Shown here piece after piece: positions 44,250-53,082 of a stretch of 64,000 nt of DNA (positions within the stretch are counted from its first letter, which is position 1; each line of letters opens with the position of its first letter). Origin of the DNA: JAUILH01 sp964230215 (GTDB taxonomy: Bacteria > Bacteroidota > Bacteroidia > Flavobacteriales_D > JAUILH01); the NCBI GenBank assembly GCA_964230215.1, contig CAXRGQ010000014.1, positions 62,001-126,000 on the forward strand, written 5' to 3'. Below the pieces are notes generated by a model that saw nothing but the letters and a program-made list of their open reading frames with translations, had not been told where the DNA came from and searched no databases. A program made the translations under genes and the position numbers.

Positions 44250-45675
44250 CTGGGTAGAACTCTTTGATGATATGCTGAATTTGTAGTTCGCTCGCCAGCT
44301 TAACGTTTATACGTTTAATATTGAATTTTATATCCAGTTCTAAATCCTCAAAATTGGCATTGATCAACTTTAAGATTAGTTCGGTTATTTCTGATAGAAT
44401 GTTCTGTCCAATTTTTAATGGAATATCATTCATGGATAGTAAGATAGTGTTGCTATCGTAGAATGTGATAACGTCAGATGAACGAATATTTCTTCGAACT
44501 AACTCCACCATATCCTTTAAGAGTGATTTTTGAGTGTCACTGCCGATTTTCGAATAGATAACACCTGCATTCGCAATGTGAATGGCACAAATGTTACTTC
44601 TTCCATCTGTTTGACGGATTCGCTCAATCTCGTACTTCAGCATTGTTTTGTACGTGTCCAGCTTAACTGTGCCTATAATTTCTTCTATATCCTTAGATGT
44701 TGAGGTAAAGCCATTAACCGCAGCCAGTTCCCCTTTTTTACTGAGGTTGTAATCATAAATTTCCTTACCAATTAGCTGCTCAACGTGGTTGTCGTAGCTA
44801 CATGTCATGCAACGTGCGTTAACATTAAAATCCTGGAACTTGTGCGCGCAGTTATAGCATTCGTGTAAAACAGAAGGCTTATCATAATCCACACCAATAT
44901 GGCGCAATGTTTTATTACACTTTGGACAGTTTAATTGGTCGTCAATTTCGTTTTGGAAATCTGAGATTGGACCAACAAATCCGCATCTAAAATGGTGAAC
45001 AATATCTTGAGAGTAGCTATTGGCAGACCCACATTTAGGACACACTTCTCGATAGGCTAAGAATCCCGTTCTACAATGGCTGCACAAATGTGTGCGATCA
45101 TGGAATTCACCATAAATCACACCTTCCTTTTCTGCAATCTCTAAAATGTCTAAAGTTCGATATTCCTCCTTGTGTTCAAAGTTGATGGATATCATGGGGT
45201 ACACAAAGCCAATGGCGGAATATGGATGTACCATTGGTTTTAATTCCTTCCAATCACGTGAATACATGTAGGCGAGCATTTTAACAATTATCTGTGCTTC
45301 AAATGAAAGCGTGGAGTTAATCGTTAAATCGTTCGTGCGTATAAAGATCTCCTGCAAAATAGGGGTGAGGAGCTTGACTTGATCAAGACTAAAAATGGAA
45401 CCATCTGTAAGCTTTTCCATGTACAAGTCAACCGTGAGGTTTCCTTTTAGCAGAAAGATAGGCTTTAGGTAGACGCTGTGATTAAGGTGTTTTCGAATTG
45501 CCTTAATGGTATTGAATAGATAGTCTTTGTCGAATGCCTCAATAATGATAGCATCATAACTCATGATGTTATTAACGGAGAATGCACTTTGATCTCGGAT
45601 GACCAAGTAACGAAAGCTATCATGTTTAATGATATTTCCGTCAATATTTGGGTCTGATGTAATCGAATTCGCCAT
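44242..45675 (-). CDS. Pseudo-receiver / TackOD1-like zinc-ribbon / degenerate GGDEF protein
   Basis: 477 residues, no signal peptide. Residues ~20-110 look like a degenerate receiver (FRYLVIRDQ; YDAIIIEAF). Residues ~195-295 hold five CxxC pairs (198/201, 212/215, 250/253, 273/276, 289/292) and YREVCPKCGS, HHFRCGF, CPKCNKTLRHIGVDYDKP, the pattern I know as TackOD1. Residues ~330-470 fit a GGDEF fold, but the GGDEF loop reads FYDSNTI, so diguanylate cyclase activity is unlikely. Located between an HlyD-like adaptor and a GT2 synthase, it may regulate polysaccharide export (inference). ATG overlaps the HlyD stop. Confidence 0.8.
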   Translation of the reverse strand: MANSITSDPNIDGNIIKHDSFRYLVIRDQSAFSVNNIMSYDAIIIEAFDKDYLFNTIKAIRKHLNHSVYLKPIFLLKGNLTVDLYMEKLTDGSIFSLDQVKLLTPILQEIFIRTNDLTINSTLSFEAQIIVKMLAYMYSRDWKELKPMVHPYSAIGFVYPMISINFEHKEEYRTLDILEIAEKEGVIYGEFHDRTHLCSHCRTGFLAYREVCPKCGSANSYSQDIVHHFRCGFVGPISDFQNEIDDQLNCPKCNKTLRHIGVDYDKPSVLHECYNCAHKFQDFNVNARCMTCSYDNHVEQLIGKEIYDYNLSKKGELAAVNGFTSTSKDIEEIIGTVKLDTYKTMLKYEIERIRQTDGRSNICAIHIANAGVIYSKIGSDTQKSLLKDMVELVRRNIRSSDVITFYDSNTILLSMNDIPLKIGQNILSEITELILKLINANFEDLELDIKFNIKRINVKLASELQIQHIIKEFYPDV

Positions 45676-46811
45676 TAAAACTTAGATTTTCTAACTATTA
45701 CCCCCATTTTGTAATACGCTTGCCATTTTTTAGCAGCTTCTGGGTTTTTTGGTACAATGTCTACAAGAATAGTTCGCGTAGTTGGTTCGTATTTTTTCTG
45801 AAACTCTTCAGGTAGCCTGCTTGTCGTAAAATGGAATTTATCTACAAAGCCTTCACTATCCGTTCCGTCTGGGAAAATAACATCTAATTCGTCGCCTATT
45901 CGCAAATCTCCAATATCCTCTTGCTCAACATAAGCCTTAATTTTAATGTTCTCTGGTTTGTGGATAGACATTATCTCTTCAGACTTCAAAGCAACTTCAA
46001 ACGACTCTTTAAATATTCTGGTAACCGTTCCGTCAATGGGAGACATAAAATACTTTAGAAGCTCTTCTTCTCCATCACCGCTTCCAGAGGAACTTGAATT
46101 CGATAGATTGATTCCTTTGTTTTCAGCATCATCTATTGCGTCTTGTTTCGCTTTTAAGGCGTTCAATTCGTTTATATACTGAGCATAGAAGCCATTTTCA
46201 TTCTTCATTTGCAGAATTTCAGCTTCTAAATCGGCTATTTTAAGATAGTGGTCGTCCAATTTGGATTTAGGGATCACATCCAACACAACCTCCTGTTCCA
46301 TTCTATCTAAGTTAGACGCAATGACAGACTTTATTTTTTCACTCTCCTGAATTTTAGTCCGGTTTAAAGAGATGTGCTTTTTAGTGGTCATTATTTCACG
46401 ATCTATCCAATCTGGAGACTTAATTTTGTTAATCGTAATATCTCCTACAGACAATGTAGATTGTCCACTAGCGACATTTCCTCCTCCGCCAGACCATCGT
46501 TGAAAATCGTCTTCGTCATTAATGTATGTGAATAGGGTATCGCCAATTTCAACTTCATCGCCTTCATGCACCTTAAATTCAATAATCCTTGAATCATCAA
46601 CGTTCTGAATTTTTCTGCTTTCGAAAACAACCTGGCCATTCGCTTCTATATAAACGGTGTTTAATACTACCCATCTGATAAGTAGGAAAATTAGGGTGCC
46701 AAGTATTAGGAAATAAATAATTCTATCCCAATTGATTTTTTTACGCCCAGAACCCTTTTCATCCGCGTACCTAATAACCGATTCTTGTCGTTTAAAATTA
46801 ACGCTCTTCAT
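45675..46811 (-). CDS. HlyD/MFP-like membrane fusion protein
   Basis: 378 residues. A cytoplasmic N-terminus (rich in Lys/Arg) is followed by one membrane helix (about 31-50), then a lipoyl-like beta half (VVFESRKIQNVDD; FKVHEGDEVEIGDTLF), a coiled-coil hairpin, the second lipoyl half (YFMSPIDGTVTRIF) and a barrel with IKAYVEQEDIGDLRIGDELDVIF. Bridges inner-membrane machinery to a TolC-like channel, presumably the gene upstream. Overlaps that gene by 14 bases and the next by one. A polysaccharide route is inferred from the GT2 neighbour. Confidence 0.85.
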   Translation of the reverse strand: MKSVNFKRQESVIRYADEKGSGRKKINWDRIIYFLILGTLIFLLIRWVVLNTVYIEANGQVVFESRKIQNVDDSRIIEFKVHEGDEVEIGDTLFTYINDEDDFQRWSGGGGNVASGQSTLSVGDITINKIKSPDWIDREIMTTKKHISLNRTKIQESEKIKSVIASNLDRMEQEVVLDVIPKSKLDDHYLKIADLEAEILQMKNENGFYAQYINELNALKAKQDAIDDAENKGINLSNSSSSGSGDGEEELLKYFMSPIDGTVTRIFKESFEVALKSEEIMSIHKPENIKIKAYVEQEDIGDLRIGDELDVIFPDGTDSEGFVDKFHFTTSRLPEEFQKKYEPTTRTILVDIVPKNPEAAKKWQAYYKMGVIVRKSKF

Positions 46812-48879
46812 CAGTTTGGTAGGATTTTATAGACTTTTTATCAAGTTTGTACAATGAGTCAAAGTCGTGTAAGCAAAATTTGTTGATTCCTGTGTTGCTT
46901 GAAAGCGCATCAAAAAGTTGCTCCATGTCAACTCTTTGGTCGAAATCTTCTGTGCGCAAGGCAATGCATACTTTGTTGGCCTGACCTGAGAAAGCTTGTA
47001 GTTTTCGGGTAAGATATGACTCGCTCACATTCTCATAGCACATAAAGTATATTTCGTCACTCACTTGCAGCATCTTCATTAGGTCCTCATCAGGATAGTG
47101 CAGTGGTACGGAAATACTTAGCTTCAAGTTACCTTTATCACAAAATTTACGCGCTTCATCCAAGATTTGATGGTATTTCTGTAGATAGTCGGCTTTATTC
47201 TCTTTCCAATCTTCGAAGGTATGCGGTTCAATGTCTAGATGGATTCCGTTAGTAATCGAGTCCATTCCTGCGAAGACTTTTTGTGTGAACTCATTGAAAT
47301 CATTGTTCTTGATGGTCTTGTTCCGTCCAATCATCCAATGCACTTCAATATTGTTAGCTATCAGCTCCTTCGCAATATGTTTTCTTGCAGAGTCAAGACT
47401 TTTATCCTCGTTAATGCTAATCACAGCAGACTCAACGTCATTGTACTTGAGGTACTCTATGATAAACTCAGCCGTATATTTTTGCAATGAACTTGACCAA
47501 ATGTAAAAGCGTCTATCGATATTTTCCTCTCTTCTGTTAGTGGTAGGCATTTTAAAATCGCTCACCATATCACGCGATCGTACATTCGGCAACTTGGTGT
47601 ATATCTTGAGCAATTTTAAATACATGTTCTGATTGAGGTCAGTCAATTCGATATCAATCTTTAAGATATCATCAATAAGTCCCAATGCTTTTATCGGATT
47701 AAAATCAACTGGATCTAACTTTAACAGCACGTTCTCCTGTCTTAGCAATTCCATAAATCGCATACGTTTTTCATAGAAGCTGATGTATTGTTTTAGCTTA
47801 TAGCGATACTCGTAGGCGTCATTAATCAAATCCTTTTTTGTGTCCTCAATCGTTGAGTAATCTTTCATTTGAGAATACTCAAAGTCTTTAAGTGCAATTT
47901 CCTTTTTTAGTTTGTTGTTAAAGGGAATGGGTATGCTTACGTTAAGTCCCATCGATACGAACGATCTGTTGGTTACAGCAGTGTTTACAATATCGTACCA
48001 GTTATAACGTGCAAAAGCTCTAAGTTGAATATCGTGTATGACACTCGTCTTATACTTAAGCCAATCTTCAGACATTTGTGCGCTTGAATCACCTGCTAGT
48101 ATCCGATAATCTTCCAGTAGGATGGAGTAGTTGATGTCAAAAACAGGAATATTATCTGCGTATGAAACTGTGGTTGGAAAATCAGGTGCTATCTGTTGAT
48201 TGTAGGTTTGATAGATATTGAACATGGCATCTATCTCTGCTAAGCGTCCTTGAATCGCAATCAAGTCTTCACGCTTTAATAGTTTTAATCGATGAAACTC
48301 TTCGGCATATGCCAATTGAGTGGCAACGATATTTCTTCTATTAGCCAAAATATCCGTTTTCATTCGATTAAACATGTGCATAATCGAGTGGAAGCGACTT
48401 AAATACTCGTCCTCTTTTTTTTCTCTGCTTAACTCTTGTTGTTCAATCTTTGCTTCCTCAATCAATGCTTTTTCCTTGTAGCGATTCCCGACAAAGCCGC
48501 CTTTTAGAATGTCCCATGTCAATCCAGCCTGAATGCGTCTAAAATAGAACAAATTGTCATCGTCTGGCGCTGGATCAAGGTTTTCAAGGTAGCCCATGTT
48601 TGCACCGAGTCCTATGTCTTTATGATATAGCTCGCCTCTTAGAGCATTTAATTCGTTAAGATGATTACCTAGGTCATTTGGGTTTTCAATGCGATAGGTC
48701 ATCATGGTATGAAAGATCTTCGTATTGCTAGTATCGCCTTGGCTTGGAAAAATAAGGTTGCTCTGCCATTTTTTTTGTAAACTTTCGATGGCACGATCTA
48801 CATCCTTAGTGTCTATACGCTGGGCATAAGACATTGATAGTGTAGCAGTCAGTAGTATGGTTGTGAATAAAAATTTCAC
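46798..48879 (-). CDS. TolC-like outer-membrane protein fused to a glycoside-hydrolase-like TIM barrel
   Basis: About 693 residues from the GTG at 48879 (signal KFLFTTILLTATLSMSYAQ); a TTG at 48888 would add three. Numbered from the TTG, residues ~25-440 are TolC-like: two long helical hairpin regions flanking strands such as AFARYNWYDIVNTAVTNRSFVSMGLNVSIPIPF. Residues ~458-685 switch to an alpha/beta barrel with AVISIN, VHWMIGR, GIHLDIEPH (548-556), LKLSISVPL, IYFMCYE and KVCIALR, like GH18-related TIM barrels. The two domains together in one chain are unusual. First gene of the operon; the barrel would face periplasm or outside. Confidence 0.75.
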   Translation of the reverse strand: MKFLFTTILLTATLSMSYAQRIDTKDVDRAIESLQKKWQSNLIFPSQGDTSNTKIFHTMMTYRIENPNDLGNHLNELNALRGELYHKDIGLGANMGYLENLDPAPDDDNLFYFRRIQAGLTWDILKGGFVGNRYKEKALIEEAKIEQQELSREKKEDEYLSRFHSIMHMFNRMKTDILANRRNIVATQLAYAEEFHRLKLLKREDLIAIQGRLAEIDAMFNIYQTYNQQIAPDFPTTVSYADNIPVFDINYSILLEDYRILAGDSSAQMSEDWLKYKTSVIHDIQLRAFARYNWYDIVNTAVTNRSFVSMGLNVSIPIPFNNKLKKEIALKDFEYSQMKDYSTIEDTKKDLINDAYEYRYKLKQYISFYEKRMRFMELLRQENVLLKLDPVDFNPIKALGLIDDILKIDIELTDLNQNMYLKLLKIYTKLPNVRSRDMVSDFKMPTTNRREENIDRRFYIWSSSLQKYTAEFIIEYLKYNDVESAVISINEDKSLDSARKHIAKELIANNIEVHWMIGRNKTIKNNDFNEFTQKVFAGMDSITNGIHLDIEPHTFEDWKENKADYLQKYHQILDEARKFCDKGNLKLSISVPLHYPDEDLMKMLQVSDEIYFMCYENVSESYLTRKLQAFSGQANKVCIALRTEDFDQRVDMEQLFDALSSNTGINKFCLHDFDSLYKLDKKSIKSYQTDEER

Positions 48880-48951
48880 GGGTCGCAAATGTAATAATTT
48901 ATTGATGGAACTCGTGTAATTAAGGATGCTTATATCACTGAAAATCTGTGC

Positions 48952-49911
48952 TTAAATCTCTTCAATTAACATAGTACCACATTTAAAGTGTGATTTTGGG
49001 CAGGATTTGTAGCCATGTAGGCCGCATGGACGGCAATCTAGGGGTGTACTTACTTCAATAATTTCTTTGTCGTCTGAAAGGGGGCCAAAGCCAAAACTTG
49101 GCACCGTTGAGCAATAGATAGCTTTGCATGGAGTATTCATGGCGGATGCAATATGCATGGGGGCCGAATCACAACTATAGACCCTACTGGCGTCTTGAAT
49201 TAAGGCAGATGATTCCATTAGACTTAGTTCGCCACACAGATTTCCGATAGAAGTAACTCCCGATTTATCAATTATTTCTTGGCAACGTGCTTTGTCAGAA
49301 GGCGCGCCAATTAGGTAAACTTTGTGCTTGAGTTGTTTTACAAGTTTTAGCCAAAATTCGATAGGTGCTTGCTTTGTGAACCAAACCGAATTAGGGGCAA
49401 TAACTATATATGGCTCACTTTTCAAGGACTTAACTTTTTCTAAGTCATCCTTGCTTGAGTATAAGGCAGGCTTCCTTAATTCTAGAGTTCCCAAATATTT
49501 GGTCAATTCAAGATTGCGCTCTATTTCGTGCTTTCCACTTTCAATATCATGTTCTGCCTTGTGAGTAAAAGCAAAGGAAAACGGATTCTTTTTAAAACCA
49601 GATTTCACATCAGCTTTTAATCTTGCTGTCAAATAGCCCATCGCTCCGAACCGTTGAAGGCAGAAAACATGGTCGTACCGCACTTTGCGCAGCCGCCTTA
49701 TCAGCTTAATTAGATTTTTATACTTGCCATTCTTTTTGTCCCAAATATGTACCACTTTAACATGAGGATTGTTTTGAACAAGGCTTTCATTACCTTTTCT
49801 TAGCAAGAATTCAATACGAGCATTCGGAAATTCCGCAGCAAGTGACTCTACCAATGCGCTTGCTAGAATCACATCACCAATAAATGCCGTTTGAATAATA
49901 AGAATTCGCAT
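48952..49911 (-). CDS. Family 9 glycosyltransferase (LPS heptosyltransferase-like)
   Basis: 319 residues from the ATG at 49911, which overlaps the dapD TGA. GT9 marks: RILIIQTAFIGDVILASALV, a middle Rossmann switch YIVIAPNSVWFTKQAP, YSCDSAPMHIASAMNTPC and a GFGPLSDDKE loop. Such enzymes add heptose or other sugars to lipopolysaccharide core. C-terminal cysteines (CRPCGLHGYKSCPKSHFKC) are a common feature of this subgroup. Adjacent to the secretion-like operon but transcribed 60 bases upstream of it. Confidence 0.88.
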   Translation of the reverse strand: MRILIIQTAFIGDVILASALVESLAAEFPNARIEFLLRKGNESLVQNNPHVKVVHIWDKKNGKYKNLIKLIRRLRKVRYDHVFCLQRFGAMGYLTARLKADVKSGFKKNPFSFAFTHKAEHDIESGKHEIERNLELTKYLGTLELRKPALYSSKDDLEKVKSLKSEPYIVIAPNSVWFTKQAPIEFWLKLVKQLKHKVYLIGAPSDKARCQEIIDKSGVTSIGNLCGELSLMESSALIQDASRVYSCDSAPMHIASAMNTPCKAIYCSTVPSFGFGPLSDDKEIIEVSTPLDCRPCGLHGYKSCPKSHFKCGTMLIEEI

Positions 49912-50717
49912 CAAACTGCTACATCATGGGTTCTAAGCGCATCATTTAATGATGTCTTTTTGTCGGTTGATTCTTTTCGTTGGCCAATGATTAGAGCACA
50001 CGGAACGTTGTATTCGCCAGCGGGAAATTTCTTTGACATGCTTCCAGGAATCACAACTGATCTTGGCGGAACGTAGCCTTTGTATTCAACGGGTTCGTCT
50101 CCGCTTACATCAATAATTTTTGTCGATTTTGTTAAAACTACGTTAGCACCCAAAACGGCTTCTTTCCCAACGCGCACACCTTCAACCACGATACATCTTG
50201 AGCCAATAAAAGCATTATCTTCAATAATCACTGGGGCTGCTTGCAATGGCTCCAATACGCCACCTATTCCAACACCACCAGATAAGTGAACATCTTTGCC
50301 AATCTGTGCACACGATCCGACCGTTGCCCATGTGTCCACCATGGTACCCTTATCTACATAAGCACCAATGTTTACATAGCTTGGCATCATAATAACACCC
50401 TCCGAAATGTAAGCGCCATATCTCGCAACAGCATGAGGAACTACACGAATACCTTTTTCTTTGTATCCTGTTTTTAAAGCCATTTTATCGTGGAATTCGA
50501 ACGGACCAACTTCAATGGTTTCCATCTTTCGAATAGGGAAGTACATAACTACCGCTTTTTTGACCCACTCGTTTACTTGCCAACCGTCATTAGTAGGTTC
50601 GGCACAACGCAATTCGCCACTATCTATCTTCGCAATGACACTGTTAATGGCATCAACTGTAGCAGATTCTTTAAGTAATTCCCTGTTCTCCCAGGCAGCT
50701 TCAATAAGTTCTCTCAT
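49911..50717 (-). CDS. dapD: Tetrahydrodipicolinate N-succinyltransferase
   Basis: 268 residues from the ATG at 50717 (MRELIEAAWENRE, family start; a TTG 24 bases earlier adds CYQKFVK). A left-handed parallel beta-helix with hexapeptide repeats and the signatures VVPHAVARYGAYI, MMPSYVNIGAYVDKGTMVDTWATVGSCAQIGKD and GSRCIVVEGV. Adds a succinyl group from succinyl-CoA in DAP synthesis for peptidoglycan and lysine. Together with lysC and lysA, three of this pathway's genes lie in the window, but separately. Divergent from ruvX. Confidence 0.94.
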   Translation of the reverse strand: MRELIEAAWENRELLKESATVDAINSVIAKIDSGELRCAEPTNDGWQVNEWVKKAVVMYFPIRKMETIEVGPFEFHDKMALKTGYKEKGIRVVPHAVARYGAYISEGVIMMPSYVNIGAYVDKGTMVDTWATVGSCAQIGKDVHLSGGVGIGGVLEPLQAAPVIIEDNAFIGSRCIVVEGVRVGKEAVLGANVVLTKSTKIIDVSGDEPVEYKGYVPPRSVVIPGSMSKKFPAGEYNVPCALIIGQRKESTDKKTSLNDALRTHDVAV

Positions 50718-50764
50718 CTTCACAAATTTTTGATAGCACAATATTAACTACTTTTGAGCATTCT

Positions 50765-51187
50765 ATGGCAAAACAACGCATTCTAGCAATCGATTATGGT
50801 TTAAAACGGACCGGACTCGCCATAACAGACGAGAATAATATTATTGCGTCTGGCCTTACAACCCTTGATACCAGAAGGTTATTTTCTTTTTTGGTGAATG
50901 AATTGCCTAGTCTGAATGTGGGGACGGTTGTAATTGGAGAACCAAAACGACTCAACAATGAAGTGGCTCAATGGCACGCTGAGACTGAAAAGTTTGTCGG
51001 TAAGCTGACAAAGTTATTACCCCATTTGAAAATCGAACGCATGGATGAGCGATTTACAAGTAAAATGGCTTTCCAGACCATGATAGACAGTGGTTTGAAG
51101 AAAAAAGACAGAAGAAATAAGGCATTAATTGATGAAATTAGTGCGACAATTATTCTTCAGTCATATATGAGTGCTAACGGAATTTAA
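50765..51187 (+). CDS. ruvX: RuvX/YqgF putative Holliday junction resolvase / rRNA-processing nuclease
   Basis: 140 residues. RNase H-like fold with first catalytic Asp10 in AIDYGLKRTGLAI, VVIGEPKRLN, the DERFTSKMA motif and C-terminal DEISATIILQSY. Literature on this family supports processing of 16S rRNA 5' ends in E. coli and resolvase-like structure. Start ATG at 50765. 23 bases upstream of def in the usual Bacteroidota order dapD-ruvX-def. Confidence 0.92.
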   Translation: MAKQRILAIDYGLKRTGLAITDENNIIASGLTTLDTRRLFSFLVNELPSLNVGTVVIGEPKRLNNEVAQWHAETEKFVGKLTKLLPHLKIERMDERFTSKMAFQTMIDSGLKKKDRRNKALIDEISATIILQSYMSANGI

Positions 51188-51210
51188 TATTTTTGTGTAA
51201 AATTTAAATC

Positions 51211-51801
51211 ATGGTATTACCAATAGTAGCGTACGGAGATCCAGTTTTGAAGAAAGAAGCCGAAGAAATTTCGGAAGATTACGAAGGGCTGGATAAATTA
51301 ATTGACGACATGTTTGAAACCATGTACGCTGCAAACGGTGTGGGACTTGCTGCGCCACAGATTGGTAAATCTATTCGTTTATTCGTTGTTGATGCATCTT
51401 CGTTTGCAGAGCCAGATGATGATGGGGAAGTAGACCCAATGGCAGAAGGATTAGAGGGCTTCAAGAAGGTGTTTATCAACCCGATTATTGAAGAAGAATT
51501 TGGCAAAACATGGGACTTTAGAGAGGGATGTTTGAGTATTCCGAATATCAGAGAGGATGTATCCAGAAATGCTCATATCAAGATTACTTATTTTGATGAG
51601 AATTGGGAGTTTCATGAAGAATCCTATGGAGGTTATGCTGCAAGAGTGATTCAGCACGAATATGACCATGTGGAAGGTGTTTTATTTACAGATAAAATTG
51701 GACCTTTGCGAAGAAGAATGATTAAAAGAAAATTAAACGATATCTCTAAAGGTATTGTTGACGTTGATTATAGAATGCGTTTTCCAAATAGAAAAAGATG
51801 A
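51211..51801 (+). CDS. def: Peptide deformylase
   Basis: 196 residues. Removes the formyl group from nascent N-formylmethionine. Motif I GVGLAAPQIG (43-52), motif II EGCLSIP with Cys107, motif III QHEYDHVEG with His149, Glu150, His153 give the metal site. An acidic insertion (EPDDDGEVDPMAEG, ~68-80) in the early loop is common to Bacteroidota Def. Its stop overlaps the next ATG (ATGA). Confidence 0.96.
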   Translation: MVLPIVAYGDPVLKKEAEEISEDYEGLDKLIDDMFETMYAANGVGLAAPQIGKSIRLFVVDASSFAEPDDDGEVDPMAEGLEGFKKVFINPIIEEEFGKTWDFREGCLSIPNIREDVSRNAHIKITYFDENWEFHEESYGGYAARVIQHEYDHVEGVLFTDKIGPLRRRMIKRKLNDISKGIVDVDYRMRFPNRKR

Positions 51802-52370
51802 AAAAACTAGTTTATTTAATTATGACAGTTTCTCTCGTGGCGTGTTCAGGAGAGAAGACAGAAGAATCTTCAGATAACAATAAAAAAAAGGTTGAAAAAG
51901 AAGTCGTTGAAGTTGACGAGAATAGCAGAGCAATTGGCGATATTTTAAAAGACCTACAAAACTTAGGTTCGTTTATAAACAATCAAGAGAATATTGATAA
52001 AGCGTATATGCTAACTCTGGAGATGTTTCAAAAGTATCCAGATTCAACAGCTACCGAGAATACAATGTTTCAGACTGCGCTTAACGTAACAAACTTTGGA
52101 ACGTCTGACCCTAAAAAGCCTAAAAAAGGTTATTTATTGAAGGCAGTTGATCTATGGGATATTATAATTAAGAATTATCCTAATAGCAAGAACATCCAGA
52201 GAGCGTATGAGAACAAAGCATCTATTCTGGATATCTACTTAGAAAGAGATAATGAAGCCATCGAACTATATAATTACCTGATAGAGAACTACCCAGAAGA
52301 CACTTTTAACGTGTCTGAGTATAAGCACAGAATTGAGCATATAGACGAGAATCCTTTCGACTTTATGTAG
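51798..52370 (+). CDS. Lipoprotein with TPR/YfiO-like helical region
   Basis: 190 residues. Lipobox LVAC with Cys16, followed by SGEKTEESSDNNKKK. The mature part is helical with the spaced pattern ..AYMLTLEMFQKYPDSTATENTMF.., ..DLWDIIIKNYPNS.., ..AIELYNYLIENYPEDTF, i.e. tetratricopeptide-like units resembling YfiO/BamD helices. Too short for BamD. Its start overlaps the def stop; its end overlaps convergent cdaA by 8 bases. Envelope location likely; role unknown. Confidence 0.8.
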   Translation: MKKLVYLIMTVSLVACSGEKTEESSDNNKKKVEKEVVEVDENSRAIGDILKDLQNLGSFINNQENIDKAYMLTLEMFQKYPDSTATENTMFQTALNVTNFGTSDPKKPKKGYLLKAVDLWDIIIKNYPNSKNIQRAYENKASILDIYLERDNEAIELYNYLIENYPEDTFNVSEYKHRIEHIDENPFDFM

Positions 52371-53082
52371 TGATTTTGCCGTGTTTAACCTTGCTTAAGG
52401 TGCCACGTTCTTCTGATAATACCCACACTTCAGCATCACATAATTCACTTATGCCTAAGGCAGCTTTATGTCTAGTGCCATGGTTTTCGTAGGTGTCGTT
52501 TTTACTCAGGGGCAGCACAAGGCCAGCCTCAAGAATTTGATTGTTAGCTATCAATACCGCTCCGTCGTGCAATGGACTGGTTTTTTGGAATATAGAAATG
52601 AGTAAATCCGCGCTAACTGGTGCGTTAACGGATTTGCCACTTGAGCAGTATGCGGATGCTTTGTCTTTATCTTCAATTATGATCAGCGCTCCTTCACCCT
52701 GCAATTTCAACTTGTCCATGGCTTTTTCAATTTCACTAAGCACCTGCTCTGATGCCGCATTGTGCTTCACAATAAAATTGAGAGCAGCGTTTTTAGTATG
52801 CCTGTTTTTCGCGCCAAGTTGATTGAAAAAATGTCGAATCTCTGTGCTGTAAATCATAATCGACCCGAGAAAACCTACAAGCAAGCAGATTAATAGTAAA
52901 TCACTGAACCAGAAAAGACCTTCCTTTATTAATAGGTTTCTAGCGATAAAAAGTATTGCAAACAATACCAATACGGATCGCCCTATGCCAGACTTAACTA
53001 TATAAAAGATGAAGGCCAACGCAGCCAAGGTTAACCCATAATCCACGTACTCAGTGTCTGATATGGCAAGTACACTAATCAT
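52363..53082 (-). CDS. cdaA: Diadenylate cyclase CdaA (membrane-bound)
   Basis: 239 residues. Three N-terminal membrane segments (~15-30, 34-50, 57-78), then the DAC domain with HDGAVLI (DGA at 173-175) and GTRHKAALG (202-209), the catalytic motifs that make c-di-AMP from two ATP. No fused regulator domain. It starts within the TGA of folP (ATGA), suggesting coupled expression with folate synthesis, a pairing I recall in other Bacteroidota. c-di-AMP controls osmolyte and wall balance in many bacteria. Confidence 0.94.
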   Translation of the reverse strand: MISVLAISDTEYVDYGLTLAALAFIFYIVKSGIGRSVLVLFAILFIARNLLIKEGLFWFSDLLLICLLVGFLGSIMIYSTEIRHFFNQLGAKNRHTKNAALNFIVKHNAASEQVLSEIEKAMDKLKLQGEGALIIIEDKDKASAYCSSGKSVNAPVSADLLISIFQKTSPLHDGAVLIANNQILEAGLVLPLSKNDTYENHGTRHKAALGISELCDAEVWVLSEERGTLSKVKHGKITT

